DNA of 64,000 nucleotides, taken from NCBI GenBank assembly GCA_934130285.1, contig CAKOXT010000003.1, positions 134,893 through 198,892 of the forward strand. The letters are read 5' to 3'. The stretch's first letter is position 1. Each line of letters starts with the position of its first letter. This document shows positions 28,401 to 36,106 of this stretch, in pieces. The notes beneath the pieces are model-generated. The model had not been told where the DNA came from and searched no databases. It saw nothing but the letters and a program-made list of their open reading frames with translations. A program made the translations under genes and the position numbers. The DNA is from an uncultured Clostridia bacterium (GTDB lineage Bacteria > Bacillota > Clostridia > TANB77 > CAG-508).

Positions 28401-30291
28401 ACTATATTATGCAATTAACACAAGTTTGGGAGAAGAGAGAAATAAAAATCTAGGAAAAATAAAAGTAAGCAAAAATGATAATATAATTGAATTAGAAAAT
28501 ATATGTAAAACTAATTTCAACAAGAAAGTGGAAATAACATCAAGCGATAAAATTAAAGGGTATACAAATAATTATAAAGATTTTTATACAGAACAAATGA
28601 ATCCTATTAAAGGAATTAATCAAAAAGAATTAAAGCCAGACGGAAATATTTTAATAAAAAATGAATTAGTTGTAGAAATTCCAATAGAATTAGACGGATT
28701 TGAAAGAAAAAATTTAAACATATTAGTAGGAAGTAATGTTATTAAATATACAGAAAATAGTGTAGTAGATGAAGAACTTGAAAAAGTAGAAAAATATTGG
28801 AAAGAAAAAACAGAAAAAATAAGAATAAAAACGCCATCTGAAAAATTAAATATATATATGAATAAATGGCTTATATATCAAACTATAACAAGTAGATTAA
28901 ATGGCAAGACAGGATTTTACCAATCGGGCGGAGCAACAGGATTTAGAGATCAGCTCCAAGATTCATTAGGAATGAAGTGGATAGATGAAAAGATATTACA
29001 TGACCAAATAATTGAAGTAGCTAAGCACCAATTTAAAGAAGGTGATGTATTACATTGGTGGCATGCTAGTAATCAAACAGGAATACGTACTAAAATGTCA
29101 GATGATAGATTATGGTTGCCATACAGCGTTTTGGAATATATTGATTTTACAGAAAACACAAAAATACTTGAAGAAAAAGTAGCATATGTAACTGGAATAG
29201 AAATTGAAGATGAAGATGATAAATATGGAAAATATGAATATACAGAAGAAAAAGAAAGTGTTTATGAACATTGCATAAAAGCAATAGAAAAAAGTTTAGA
29301 TTTCGGAAAAAATGGGTTTCCAAAGATAGGTACTGGTGATTGGAATGATAGTTTAAATAAAGTCGGACACAAAGGAGAAGGAGAAAGCATGTGGCTTGGA
29401 TTTTTCTTATATGATATATTAACTAGATGGGAGAAAATACTAGAGAGCAAAGATGAAAATGAAAAAATAGAAAAATACAGAGAAATAGCAAGAAAGTTAA
29501 AGAGAAGTTTAAATACAGAAGCATGGGATGGAAATTGGTATAAAAGAGCAATAACAGATGATGGAAAAGTTATCGGAAGTAATAAAAATAAAGAAGGAAA
29601 AATAGACAGCATAGCACAAAGTTGGGCTGTGATTTCAGAAGCGGGAGAAAACGATAAAAAATATTTGGCATTAGATTCAGCAAAAAAATATTTAGTAGAT
29701 GAAGAAAATAAAATAATAAAATTATTGACACCAGCATTTAAAGAAGATGAATTAGATCCTGGATATATAAAAAGATATCCAGCAGGAGTTAGAGAAAATG
29801 GAGGGCAATATACGCACAGTAGTATATGGCTTGCTATGGCATTTGCAAAAATGGGATTATTATCAGAAGCTGTAAAATATTTAGAAATAATAAATCCAAT
29901 AACTCATACAGAAAATAAAGAAAAGACACAAAAATACAAAATTGAGCCATATGTCATTGCAGGAGATGTTTATAGTAACAAATATATGACAGGAAGAGGC
30001 GGTTGGAGCTGGTATACGGGTTCAAGCAGTTGGTATTATAAAGTTTGCTTAGAAAATATATTAGGATTAAAGAAAAAAGGAAATAAATTATATTTGCCAG
30101 AAAATATTCCAGAAGAATGGGATAAATTTGAAATACAATATAGATATGAAACAAGTTTGTATAATATAAAAGTAGAACATAGAGAAAAAACAGAAGAGAA
30201 AAAAGTCTTTTGTAATGGAATTGAAATTAAAGAGAAATATATAGAACTTAGAAATGATAACAAAATTGAAAATGTTGAAATAAAATTGTAA
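22414..30291 (+). CDS. Cyclic beta-1,2-glucan synthase-like GT84/GH94 protein (2625 aa)
   Basis: Architecture matches NdvB/ChvB-type enzymes, which build a beta-1,2-glucan chain on themselves, trim it by phosphorolysis and cyclise it. Order: an N-terminal helical region; membrane helices near 394-445; a processive glycosyltransferase with VVIPTILDSKEK (about 467), ITIDSDTNL (about 602) and the RxxRW motif in REKRWIRGDW (about 746); further membrane helices near 785-825 and 914-950; a glucoamylase-like domain from about 968 (YVSTVDSGNFVGYLYVL); and a GH94 phosphorylase C-terminus with GATGFRDQLQDSLG, WWHASNQTG and GTGDWNDSL (about 2306, catalytic Asp). GGGAGA precedes ATG. These enzymes are best known in Alphaproteobacteria; large homologues also occur in Firmicutes. 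The product could be a periplasmic-like, wall-associated or exported glucan. Confidence 0.88.
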   Translation: MNKYKYLNIKGTNLEEGQLEKYLKQIAEEHIISKNSEKVTYPINKVEENFKVILKTYELLNEHLRLGIKVHSAGEWLLDNFYVIEETVKNIEKSLTMKKYTKLPGIANNKYRGFARIYVLASEIIAFSDESITEEKIIQAINSYQTRKILSMEEIWNIGIFMEIAIIQKISDICEKIYYSQIQKYKVENIYERLIEIKPNEERIFKKKVKNKSKIDTLNYSFIEYMVYKLRRIGKKGNPYIEVLEKQINKLGTTADDIVKKEHLYVATLKIEIGICITSIKAINRISFQKIFEKTNKTEELLNNDPSGVFKKQTEDTKELYREKIKQISNKTKISEIYITEEILKLANRYKNSEAEKRKSHVGYYLIDEGIYELKEQILERKIKRKSAKNRQKIYICISLILPLVLDFVLMQRLDMNTIWKIMLFIISYVPIYEISIKIINYIISKTIKSVKIPKINYEDGISDDSKTMVVIPTILDSKEKVKEMIKKIEVYSLANEDKNLYFTLLGDCTTSEKEVEKFDKEIVESGKEEVERLNEKYGISDKFNFLYRKRHWNPNEEKYLGWERKRGLLIEFNDVLLGNKCNDFIINTLNTFQEKIKYVITIDSDTNLVLDSAEKMVGAMSHILNKPIMKNGVVEKGYSIMQPRIGITLEDSQKTMFTKIFSSNPGIDFYTNAISDIYQDLFGEGIFTGKGIYDLEIYQKLMKNTLPENRILSHDLIEGNYLRCALLSDVVLLDSFPNQYLSYLEREKRWIRGDWQIASWIEKLINQKRNPINNISKFKIFDNLRRSILPISELLILIIAIGKENIILLTMILISLFINSILELINKIIYKKSITEEKIYADKKFYRNISGTRGTILRNSIELTFLPTTAENSLSAITKTLYRLKVKKRLLEWKTSESVDKTTENSLEYYCKKMFSNIFIGIIMFGLLNPLGMVIGTLWIFAPYIAWNLSQKINKKRKITKENKEYLRTVAQETWKYFEDSFTKENNYLVPDNYQQGRKGEFVTRTSSTNIGLEILSIISAYDLNFISLEECISMLEKIVDTINNLMKWNGHLYNWYNIKTLQPLKPEYVSTVDSGNFVGYLYVLKNFLISKNAKKEMIENIKQLINNTDFSKLYSEKQRLFSIGFDISSNRLSDSYYDFLASEARQTSFVAIAKKDIKYKHWINLSRTLTSINGFKGLISWSGTAFEYTMPNLIMEVPEGSLIDEACRFARECQIDYSNKNKIPWGISESAYSLKDLQGNYQYKAFGIPILGLKRGLEEELVIAPYATALFLEYDINEAINNFRTLEKYNMRAKYGFYDSLDFTRERINPRRKYEPVKTYMAHHQGLILNSINNILNKEILRKRFMKNPEISSVKILLNERMPDSVVLSKEKRNKVNKGKYISIYDDKEIVYTNKENYNRYNAISSDEYTNVIDYKGHGYSKYKDIQINRFRNRIDCHEGIGVYFKNTKTKRIWSSFESDKVIFTQGKEEFIKKEENIKTKVKVFLTPEEPAEIRQIEIKNDGILTNTIETYMYIEPLLSRLQDDIAHPCYNNMFLKFKYLKDENTVICSRKIKDKEIFLGVKVIKKDENEIEVELDKEKFIGRNSIIPKAILESHNFSNEEIETVEPIIAFKTKVDIGPQEEEKINFIIQVSENQEELLSTLREMNSEKIETISELAKAKSEEEIKFLEINGEQIENNQKLLGHLIEKDIPKTINTCFNIENVWKFGISGDNPIILLEIKNIEELYALEELLNTIEFFNVKKIKIDLCILNNEKMSYETFVKDEINEVIKNHRLEYLRDNQIFVLNKNELTETDIEIIRTIADIKLYGNIGGIKNNLDEIEQTPFRNDKNEYIKQKASEEIEKEIVEFDNGIGGFTQDEYVMNINKDQIPPRAWSNIIANEKFGTITTENSGGYTWQENSRLNRITTWENDAIQDFKSEEIIIKDIDQKQYWNLGSDSENNSYQVRYGMGYSKYLQINNNIIQENTIFVPVDGAVKINHIILKNRDRNKRRLTLYYAINTSLGEERNKNLGKIKVSKNDNIIELENICKTNFNKKVEITSSDKIKGYTNNYKDFYTEQMNPIKGINQKELKPDGNILIKNELVVEIPIELDGFERKNLNILVGSNVIKYTENSVVDEELEKVEKYWKEKTEKIRIKTPSEKLNIYMNKWLIYQTITSRLNGKTGFYQSGGATGFRDQLQDSLGMKWIDEKILHDQIIEVAKHQFKEGDVLHWWHASNQTGIRTKMSDDRLWLPYSVLEYIDFTENTKILEEKVAYVTGIEIEDEDDKYGKYEYTEEKESVYEHCIKAIEKSLDFGKNGFPKIGTGDWNDSLNKVGHKGEGESMWLGFFLYDILTRWEKILESKDENEKIEKYREIARKLKRSLNTEAWDGNWYKRAITDDGKVIGSNKNKEGKIDSIAQSWAVISEAGENDKKYLALDSAKKYLVDEENKIIKLLTPAFKEDELDPGYIKRYPAGVRENGGQYTHSSIWLAMAFAKMGLLSEAVKYLEIINPITHTENKEKTQKYKIEPYVIAGDVYSNKYMTGRGGWSWYTGSSSWYYKVCLENILGLKKKGNKLYLPENIPEEWDKFEIQYRYETSLYNIKVEHREKTEEKKVFCNGIEIKEKYIELRNDNKIENVEIKL

Positions 30292-30308
30292 AAAAAATGA
30301 GAAAAAAC

Positions 30309-30337
30309 TTGTACAAATATTTTCTTTATGATATAAA
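30309..30337 (+). promoter_or_regulatory. Promoter of the response regulator gene
   Basis: TTGTAC at 30309-30314, 17 bases, TATAAA at 30332-30337. Confidence 0.6.
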
Positions 30338-30371
30338 TTATATGTAATAAAAAAGAGAAAGGGGTATCCTT

Positions 30372-31121
30372 GTGGAAGAAGTAGATGTTGGAAGAGATTT
30401 TAATAGAAAAACAATACTAGTAGTTGATGATGAAGAAAGCATAGTAGATTTATTAGTTTATCACCTACAAAAAGAAGGTTATGACACATTGCAAGCGTAT
30501 GATGGAGCATCTGCTGTTGAAATTGCATTAAAAGAAAAACCTGATCTAATTTTATTGGATGTAATGTTACCAAAAATGGATGGTATTAGTGTATGCAAAA
30601 GAATTAGATATTCGCTTAATGTACCAATACTAATGATATCTGCAAAAGATACAGAACTTGATAAAGTAGTAGGGTTAGAAATGGGAGCAGATGATTATAT
30701 AACAAAACCATTTCAACACAGAGAAGTTATGGCAAGAGTAAAAGCAAACTTACGTAAGGCTGAATTAGTTGCACAAGCTGAATTAAAAACAGAAAGCATG
30801 GAAAACGAAGAAAATATAATTGTTGTAGGAGATTTAACACTTGATCTAAAAAAAGTTGAAGCTAAGGTAAAAGGTGAAGTAGTAGATTTAACAATTAAAG
30901 AATTTGAAGTTTTAAAATATTTAGCAGCTCAACCTGGAGAAGTAGTAACAAGAGAAATGTTATTAAAAAAAGTTTGGGGCTATGATGACTATGTTGGTGC
31001 GATACGTACAGTTGATGTAACAGTAAACAGAATAAGAGATAAAATTGAAAAGGATAAAGCAAATCCAAAGATATTAATAACAAAAAGAGGCGTAGGTTAT
31101 TACGTAGTAGGAAATAAATAA
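30372..31121 (+). CDS. OmpR/PhoB-family response regulator
   Basis: Two-component transcription factor. The receiver domain has the acidic pair in ILVVDDEESIVDLLVYHL, the phosphoacceptor Asp in PDLILLDVMLPKMDG, the Thr/Ser in PILMISAKD and the Lys in DDYITKPFQHREVMARV. A linker leads to a winged-helix DNA-binding domain (LTIKEFEVLKYLAAQPGEVV, VWGYDDYVGAIRTVDVTVNR, ILITKRGVGYYV). The GTG start at 30372 follows AAAGGGG. It resembles WalR/PhoP regulators. Unlike the usual tight pairing, a strong terminator and a separate promoter lie between it and the kinase gene. Confidence 0.93.
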   Translation: MEEVDVGRDFNRKTILVVDDEESIVDLLVYHLQKEGYDTLQAYDGASAVEIALKEKPDLILLDVMLPKMDGISVCKRIRYSLNVPILMISAKDTELDKVVGLEMGADDYITKPFQHREVMARVKANLRKAELVAQAELKTESMENEENIIVVGDLTLDLKKVEAKVKGEVVDLTIKEFEVLKYLAAQPGEVVTREMLLKKVWGYDDYVGAIRTVDVTVNRIRDKIEKDKANPKILITKRGVGYYVVGNK

Positions 31122-31128
31122 TAAAAAG

Positions 31129-31163
31129 AAAAATGTAAAATGTTTGCATTTTACATTTTTTTT
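31129..31163 (+). terminator. Terminator after the response regulator
   Basis: AAAATGTAAAATG / CATTTTACATTTT with a TTTG loop, running into eight T. Confidence 0.85.
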
Positions 31164-31278
31164 ATGCCCAAAATAATTAACAATAAAATACCAATTTGTG
31201 TAAAAAATAAGCAAAATAAAGAAAAGAAATAATATCAAAAAAATTGTGTTACAACTAGGTTACAAGTGAAATAAATAC

Positions 31279-31306
31279 TTGAATATTCAAAGAATAGTGA
31301 TATAAT
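31279..31306 (+). promoter_or_regulatory. Promoter of the sensor kinase operon
   Basis: TTGAAT at 31279-31284, 16-base spacer, perfect TATAAT at 31301-31306, 30 bases before ATG. Confidence 0.7.
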
Positions 31307-31335
31307 ATGTGCAAACACTTGCGTAGGAGTGAAAG

Positions 31336-32793
31336 ATGTTAAAAAGCGTACAAATAAAAATTGTTCTGATTTTTATGATATTAGGTATTCTAATGATAGG
31401 AATACAAGGAATATTATTTACGGCAGAACTAAGACAAATAGAACAAAGTATTGGAGAAAATACGAATATTACAGAAATAATAGAAACACAAATTCAAAAC
31501 ACACAAATTTTATCTGTAATATTAATAGCCGTACTAGTTATTATTTGCGTTTTACTGGGAATATTTATGGCAAAAGCAATAATAAATCCAATTCTAAGAT
31601 TAACCAAAAGTGCAGAAATTGTTGCTAAAGGTGGAAAATATCAAATAAAATATTTAGATGACGGCAAAACAAAAACTGAAGTTGATGAACTTACAAAAGC
31701 TTTTAACATGATGCATAGTGAATTAAATGAAAATTTAAAAGAGGTTTCTAGACAGAAAAAACAAATTGAAACAATATTACTTCATATGAATGATGGAATA
31801 TTAGCTTTTAATATAGAAGGAAAAATAATTCATAAAAATAATGCAGCAGACAAACTTCTAAGTTTATCTGGAAAAGAGCAAACATTTGAAGAAGTATTTG
31901 AAAAACTTGATGTAGATGTGAATTTAGAAAAGATAATATATCTAGAAAATTGGACATCAACTCAAGAAAGAGTAACAGTAGGAGAGAAAACATTAAATCT
32001 ATTTTTTGCAGCATTTGAAAGTGAAGAAGGAAGACCTGGAGGAGCTATTGTTGTAATTCAGGATATAACAGAGCATATAAAACTAGATACAATGAGAACA
32101 GAATTTGTTGCAGACGTATCTCATGAACTAAAAACACCAATAACTTCAATATTAGGGTATTCAGATACATTATTAGAAGATGATTGTGATGAAGAAACAT
32201 CTAAGAAGTTTTTGAAGAGAATCTCAACTCAAGCAAATAGAATGGCAGAACTTGTTAGTGATTTACTAACATTATCAAGATATGATGCTGATATGATAAA
32301 AAATAGAAAAGAAGAGTTTGACTTAGGCGAAGTAGTAAAAGCAATATATGATAGTCTAATTTTTGAAATAGAAAAGAAAAATCAAAAAGCTGAATGCTTT
32401 GTAACAGCAGACGTTCCACACGTTGTAGCAGACAAAAGTGGAATAGAAAGAGTAATAACTAACATATTAACAAATGCAATAAAATATACTCCAGAAAATG
32501 GAGAAATAAAAATTTATGTTGGATTTGTATACAATGATGCATACATTAAAGTTATAGATAATGGAATAGGAATCCCAGAAGAAGATCTAGAAAAGGTATT
32601 TGAAAGATTTTATAGAGTAGATAAAGCACGTACTAGAGAAATGGGAGGAACTGGATTAGGATTATCAATAGCAAAAGAGATTTTAGAAAAAAATAACTCA
32701 AAAATTAATATAAAGAGTCAGCTAGGAAAAGGAACAGAAGTTGTGATAAGAATCCCTACTAAAAGAGAAGAAAAAGAAAAGGATGTTGAATAA
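31336..32793 (+). CDS. WalK/PhoR-like sensor histidine kinase
   Basis: Membrane sensor that probably phosphorylates the response regulator just upstream. Two membrane helices (about 8-28 and 58-80) enclose a short extracellular loop of about 30 residues. Then come HAMP (AIINPILRLTKSAEIV), a PAS-like domain (ILLHMNDGILAFNIEGKIIH), the HisKA phospho-acceptor FVADVSHELKTPITSILGYS, and the ATPase N, G1, F and G2 boxes (NILTNAIKY, VIDNGIGIP, FERFYRVDKART, GTGLGLSIAKEI). The architecture matches WalK except that the extracellular PAS is missing. GGAGTG precedes ATG. It heads an operon with a membrane protein and signal peptidase. Confidence 0.92.
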   Translation: MLKSVQIKIVLIFMILGILMIGIQGILFTAELRQIEQSIGENTNITEIIETQIQNTQILSVILIAVLVIICVLLGIFMAKAIINPILRLTKSAEIVAKGGKYQIKYLDDGKTKTEVDELTKAFNMMHSELNENLKEVSRQKKQIETILLHMNDGILAFNIEGKIIHKNNAADKLLSLSGKEQTFEEVFEKLDVDVNLEKIIYLENWTSTQERVTVGEKTLNLFFAAFESEEGRPGGAIVVIQDITEHIKLDTMRTEFVADVSHELKTPITSILGYSDTLLEDDCDEETSKKFLKRISTQANRMAELVSDLLTLSRYDADMIKNRKEEFDLGEVVKAIYDSLIFEIEKKNQKAECFVTADVPHVVADKSGIERVITNILTNAIKYTPENGEIKIYVGFVYNDAYIKVIDNGIGIPEEDLEKVFERFYRVDKARTREMGGTGLGLSIAKEILEKNNSKINIKSQLGKGTEVVIRIPTKREEKEKDVE

Positions 32794-32816
32794 ATAAACA
32801 AAAAGGATGGTTGTAT

Positions 32817-33587
32817 ATGGAAGAATTATTGCAAAATGCGAATTTAGGCTCAACAGAAAGAGCATTGATAATAATTGCTGGAATAATAGTAATAGTATTA
32901 GTTTTGGTAATAATGTACATGATTGATAATTTACCAGACAATTATAAGATGAAGAAAAAGCATAATATAAAATCAAAAGATAATGAAGATGAAGAAGTTG
33001 AAGACAACGAAGAGCTAGAAGAATTAGACGAAATGGATGAACATGCAGCAGAAGAACAGATGGAAGAATTATTTAATAAGAGACAAGAAATGTTAAATTC
33101 AAAAACTAATATTCAAGCAATAGATTTTGGAAATGATAATAATAAAGATACTAATATGTCAGAACCAGAAAAAACTAATCAAGAAAATGATCAATTACCA
33201 GAAAAAGAAGAATCATTAAATTTTGCTGAAGAAGAACAACCTGTTGTAGATATATTTAGTTCAAATAATGAAGAACCAGTAAATGTAACTGAAGAAGAAG
33301 TTGAAGAAAAAACGGAACCAGAGAAAAAAGATGATGATTTAGATATTAATATATTTGAAGATAACAGTTTTTCAGATTCAGAACCAGAAAAAGAGGAAGA
33401 ACCTGAAATTGTTGAAGAAGTTGTTACTGAAGAACCAAAAGCAGAGTCAAACGAATACTCAATGTTTACAGACGACATGTTTACAGCGGATGCTTCAGAA
33501 GAACCAGTAGAAGAAAAGAAAAAAAGTGCACCAAAGAAAACTACAACGAAAAAAACAACAACGACAAAAAAGACAACAAAAAAATAA
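32817..33587 (+). CDS. Acidic membrane protein with Lys/Thr-rich tail (256 aa)
   Basis: ATG at 32817 was chosen over TTG 32811, given AAGGATGG upstream. One membrane helix (about residues 17-39, ALIIIAGIIVIVLVLVIMYM) is followed by a very acidic, disordered cytosolic region of about 180 residues rich in Glu, Asp, Asn and Pro. The tail is histone-H1-like, KKTTTKKTTTTKKTTKK. TopA in this window ends with a similar Lys/Thr tail. No enzyme domain is visible and I do not recognise a family. Its place between the WalK-like kinase and signal peptidase suggests an envelope role. The acidic body could bind basic partners while the tail may bind nucleic acid or lipid. Confidence 0.7.
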   Translation: MEELLQNANLGSTERALIIIAGIIVIVLVLVIMYMIDNLPDNYKMKKKHNIKSKDNEDEEVEDNEELEELDEMDEHAAEEQMEELFNKRQEMLNSKTNIQAIDFGNDNNKDTNMSEPEKTNQENDQLPEKEESLNFAEEEQPVVDIFSSNNEEPVNVTEEEVEEKTEPEKKDDDLDINIFEDNSFSDSEPEKEEEPEIVEEVVTEEPKAESNEYSMFTDDMFTADASEEPVEEKKKSAPKKTTTKKTTTTKKTTKK

Positions 33588-33614
33588 TAAAAAATATTAG
33601 AAAGGCAGATAAAA

Positions 33615-34259
33615 TTGAATCCAAAAATTAAAAATATTTTAGAATGGGCATATTGCGTAATAATAGCAGTCGTATTAGCATTAGTTGTTAGAAATTTTGT
33701 AGGGACACCAACAATAGTAAAACAAAGATCAATGTACCCAACATTAAAACCAGATCAAAGACTAATTTTAAATAGATTAGCAATAACATTTCACTCTGAA
33801 ATAAAAAGAGGAGAAATAATTACATTCGAAGCACCAAGTGTGCTAAAAATAAGTCAAGAAGATGCAGACATGTCAAATCCTGTTGCTGTATATAATAATG
33901 AACCAAAAAATATATTCCAAAAATTTGTGTATTATGGTTTAGAATGGGGAAAGACCACTTTCATAAAAAGAGTAATTGGATTGCCAGGTGAACATGTTGA
34001 AATCAAAGACAATAAAGTATATATCAATGGAACAGAACTTGAAGAAAGTTATTTAGACTCAGCAGTAGTTACAACAGCTTGCGATGGAGCTTTTACAGAT
34101 CTAATTGTTCCAGATGGATACATATTTGCAATGGGAGATAACAGACCTCAAAGTACAGATTGTAGATCTTTTGGATGTATACCAATCAGTAAAATAGAGG
34201 GAAAAGTGGCATTTAGATTTTGGCCATTAAGCACATGGGGAAATCCAGACAAAAAATAA
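33615..34259 (+). CDS. lepB: Type I signal peptidase
   Basis: Membrane serine protease that removes signal peptides from exported proteins, such as the giant surface proteins here. One N-terminal membrane helix is followed by box B with the nucleophile in RSMYPTL, box D FIKRVIGLPGEHVEIKDN with the general-base Lys, and box E AMGDNRPQSTDCRS. At 214 residues it is larger than minimal SipS forms, with an insertion around residues 80-105. The start is TTG at 33615 with GAAAGG nine bases upstream. It lies 27 bases after the acidic membrane protein. Confidence 0.93.
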   Translation: MNPKIKNILEWAYCVIIAVVLALVVRNFVGTPTIVKQRSMYPTLKPDQRLILNRLAITFHSEIKRGEIITFEAPSVLKISQEDADMSNPVAVYNNEPKNIFQKFVYYGLEWGKTTFIKRVIGLPGEHVEIKDNKVYINGTELEESYLDSAVVTTACDGAFTDLIVPDGYIFAMGDNRPQSTDCRSFGCIPISKIEGKVAFRFWPLSTWGNPDKK

Positions 34260-34273
34260 AGTGTGGTGTAAAT

Positions 34274-35194
34274 ATGATAAATACTGATATAAAAGGCAAC
34301 ATAAAAATAAGAAAAGAATTCGAGCAAATTGTGCAGAATAGTAATGTTTTGCACAGTTACTTATTCTTAGGCGAAGATGGAATTGGAAAAAAGGAAATAG
34401 CAAAAGAATTTGCAAAGCAAATTTTATGCTTGAACAAAGCAGAAAACTGCACTTGCAAGTCATGCATTTGTTTTGATACAGAAAATCATCCTGACTTCAC
34501 AATCATAAATGAAGAAGGAGAAACAATAAAGATAAATACAATAAGAGAAATGATTTCAACTGTGTATGAAAAACCAATTTTGTCATCAAAAAAAATATAC
34601 ATTATAAATGATTGTGACAAAATGACTAAAGAAGCTCAAAACAGTTTGTTGAAAACATTAGAAGAACCACCAGAATATATAGTAATTATATTAATATCAT
34701 CAAACTCAGATATGCTATTAAATACAATAAAGTCAAGATGCACCAAAATAGTCTTTGAAAAATTAACTAATAATGAAGTTACAGAATTGTTAGCCCATAA
34801 AAACTATGATACAACAAACATTTCAGAAAAAATGTTTGAGTTTTTCGATGGTAGCATTGGAAAAGCGATAAAAATACTAGAGAAAAAAGAAATTTATTCA
34901 GCAGTAGATAAATTCATAGAAATGATAGAAAGTAAAGATAAAATAGATTTCTTAACAAAAGGCAAAGAAGCATTTATAAAAGAAGAAATATACGGAATCT
35001 TAGAATACTGCATTGTATCATTATTTTATATTGGAAAAAATAAAAACAATATAAAATACTTAAATTGCGTAAAATATATTCAAGAAACAATAAATCATTT
35101 AAAAACAAATAGCAATTATGACATGAGCATTGACTATATGCTACTTAGAATATGGGAGGAAGTAAATGAAAACAATAGTTGGAGTCAAATTTAA
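34274..35194 (+). CDS. holB: DNA polymerase III delta-prime subunit
   Basis: Clamp-loader AAA+ subunit. SYLFLGEDGIGKKEIAKEFA is a P-loop, CTCKSC with nearby Cys is the clamp-loader zinc module, and KTLEEPPEYIVIILISSNSD and LLNTIKSRCTKIVFEKL include the SRC arginine-finger motif. ATG at 34274 was chosen over a longer frame from 34220 that overlaps lepB. The ribosome binding site is weak (GTGTGGTGTA). The gene overlaps ricT by 29 bases, the same holB-ricT order as in B. subtilis. Confidence 0.92.
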   Translation: MINTDIKGNIKIRKEFEQIVQNSNVLHSYLFLGEDGIGKKEIAKEFAKQILCLNKAENCTCKSCICFDTENHPDFTIINEEGETIKINTIREMISTVYEKPILSSKKIYIINDCDKMTKEAQNSLLKTLEEPPEYIVIILISSNSDMLLNTIKSRCTKIVFEKLTNNEVTELLAHKNYDTTNISEKMFEFFDGSIGKAIKILEKKEIYSAVDKFIEMIESKDKIDFLTKGKEAFIKEEIYGILEYCIVSLFYIGKNKNNIKYLNCVKYIQETINHLKTNSNYDMSIDYMLLRIWEEVNENNSWSQI

Positions 35195-36086
35195 GAAGCC
35201 AGGCAAAATGTATTATTTTGATCCACAAGATTTGCAATTAGAACCAGGAACAAAAGTTATAGTAGAAACAGCTTTAGGTGACGAATATGGTGAAATAATA
35301 GTTGGAAATAAAGAAATAAAAGAAGAAAGCTTAAACAATCCACTAAAAAAGGTAATAAGAATAGCAACAGAAAAAGACACAAAATCATATGAAGAATATA
35401 AGAAAAAAGAACCAGATGCATTGAAAAAATGTCAAGATAAAATAGAAAAACATGGACTTGAAATGAAACTAGTAGATGCAGAATATAAATTTGATGGAAG
35501 TAAACTTATTTTCTATTTTACAGCTGATGGAAGAATTGATTTTAGAGATTTAGTTAAAGACTTAGCTGCAATATTCAGAACAAGAATAGAATTAAGACAA
35601 ATTGGCGTTAGAGACGAAATAAGAAGAATAGGTGGAAACGGAGCATGTGGAAGAGAACTATGTTGTTGCTCATTTTTAGGTAATTTTGAAACAGTATCAA
35701 TAAAAATGGCAAAAGAACAAAATATTTCATTAAATCCATCTAAAATTTCTGGATGCTGTGGCCGATTAATGTGTTGTTTAAAATATGAACAAAACGTTTA
35801 TGAAGAAAAACTAAAAAGATTACCTAAAATAGGAGCTATAGTACAGACAGAAGAAGGAACTGGCGAAGTTTGTGGAATCGAAACTTTAAAAGAAATAATA
35901 AAAGTAAAACTAAATGATGGTGACGAAACATATTATAAAAAGTTTAATGCAAAAGATATAAAAATTATAAAAGATGCAGAAGATGAAGATAAGCTAGATG
36001 TTGAAAGTCAAGAGGATTTAAAGGAATTAGAAAAACTAGAAAAATTAGAACAAATAGACAGCAAAAACTCAAACGACGACATATAG
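35166..36086 (+). CDS. ricT: PSP1-domain protein RicT (YaaT)
   Basis: RicT acts with RicA and RicF in a Fe-S protein complex that helps RNase Y process transcripts and promotes sporulation and competence in B. subtilis. The PSP1 core includes the Cys-rich GNGACGRELCCCSFLGNFET and KISGCCGRLMCCLKYEQNVY. These cysteines supply cluster ligands. Its ATG is inside holB, preceded by GGGAGGA. The C-terminus adds an acidic Glu/Asp/Lys tail of about 35 residues. Confidence 0.9.
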   Translation: MKTIVGVKFKKPGKMYYFDPQDLQLEPGTKVIVETALGDEYGEIIVGNKEIKEESLNNPLKKVIRIATEKDTKSYEEYKKKEPDALKKCQDKIEKHGLEMKLVDAEYKFDGSKLIFYFTADGRIDFRDLVKDLAAIFRTRIELRQIGVRDEIRRIGGNGACGRELCCCSFLGNFETVSIKMAKEQNISLNPSKISGCCGRLMCCLKYEQNVYEEKLKRLPKIGAIVQTEEGTGEVCGIETLKEIIKVKLNDGDETYYKKFNAKDIKIIKDAEDEDKLDVESQEDLKELEKLEKLEQIDSKNSNDDI

Positions 36087-36106
36087 CAATTTAAGGAGAA
36101 GAAAAA

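Noticed and set aside
31329..31628. Asn/Tyr/Arg-rich plus-strand frame inside the kinase gene
   Set aside because: Out-of-frame reading of the histidine kinase with no domain or start signal.
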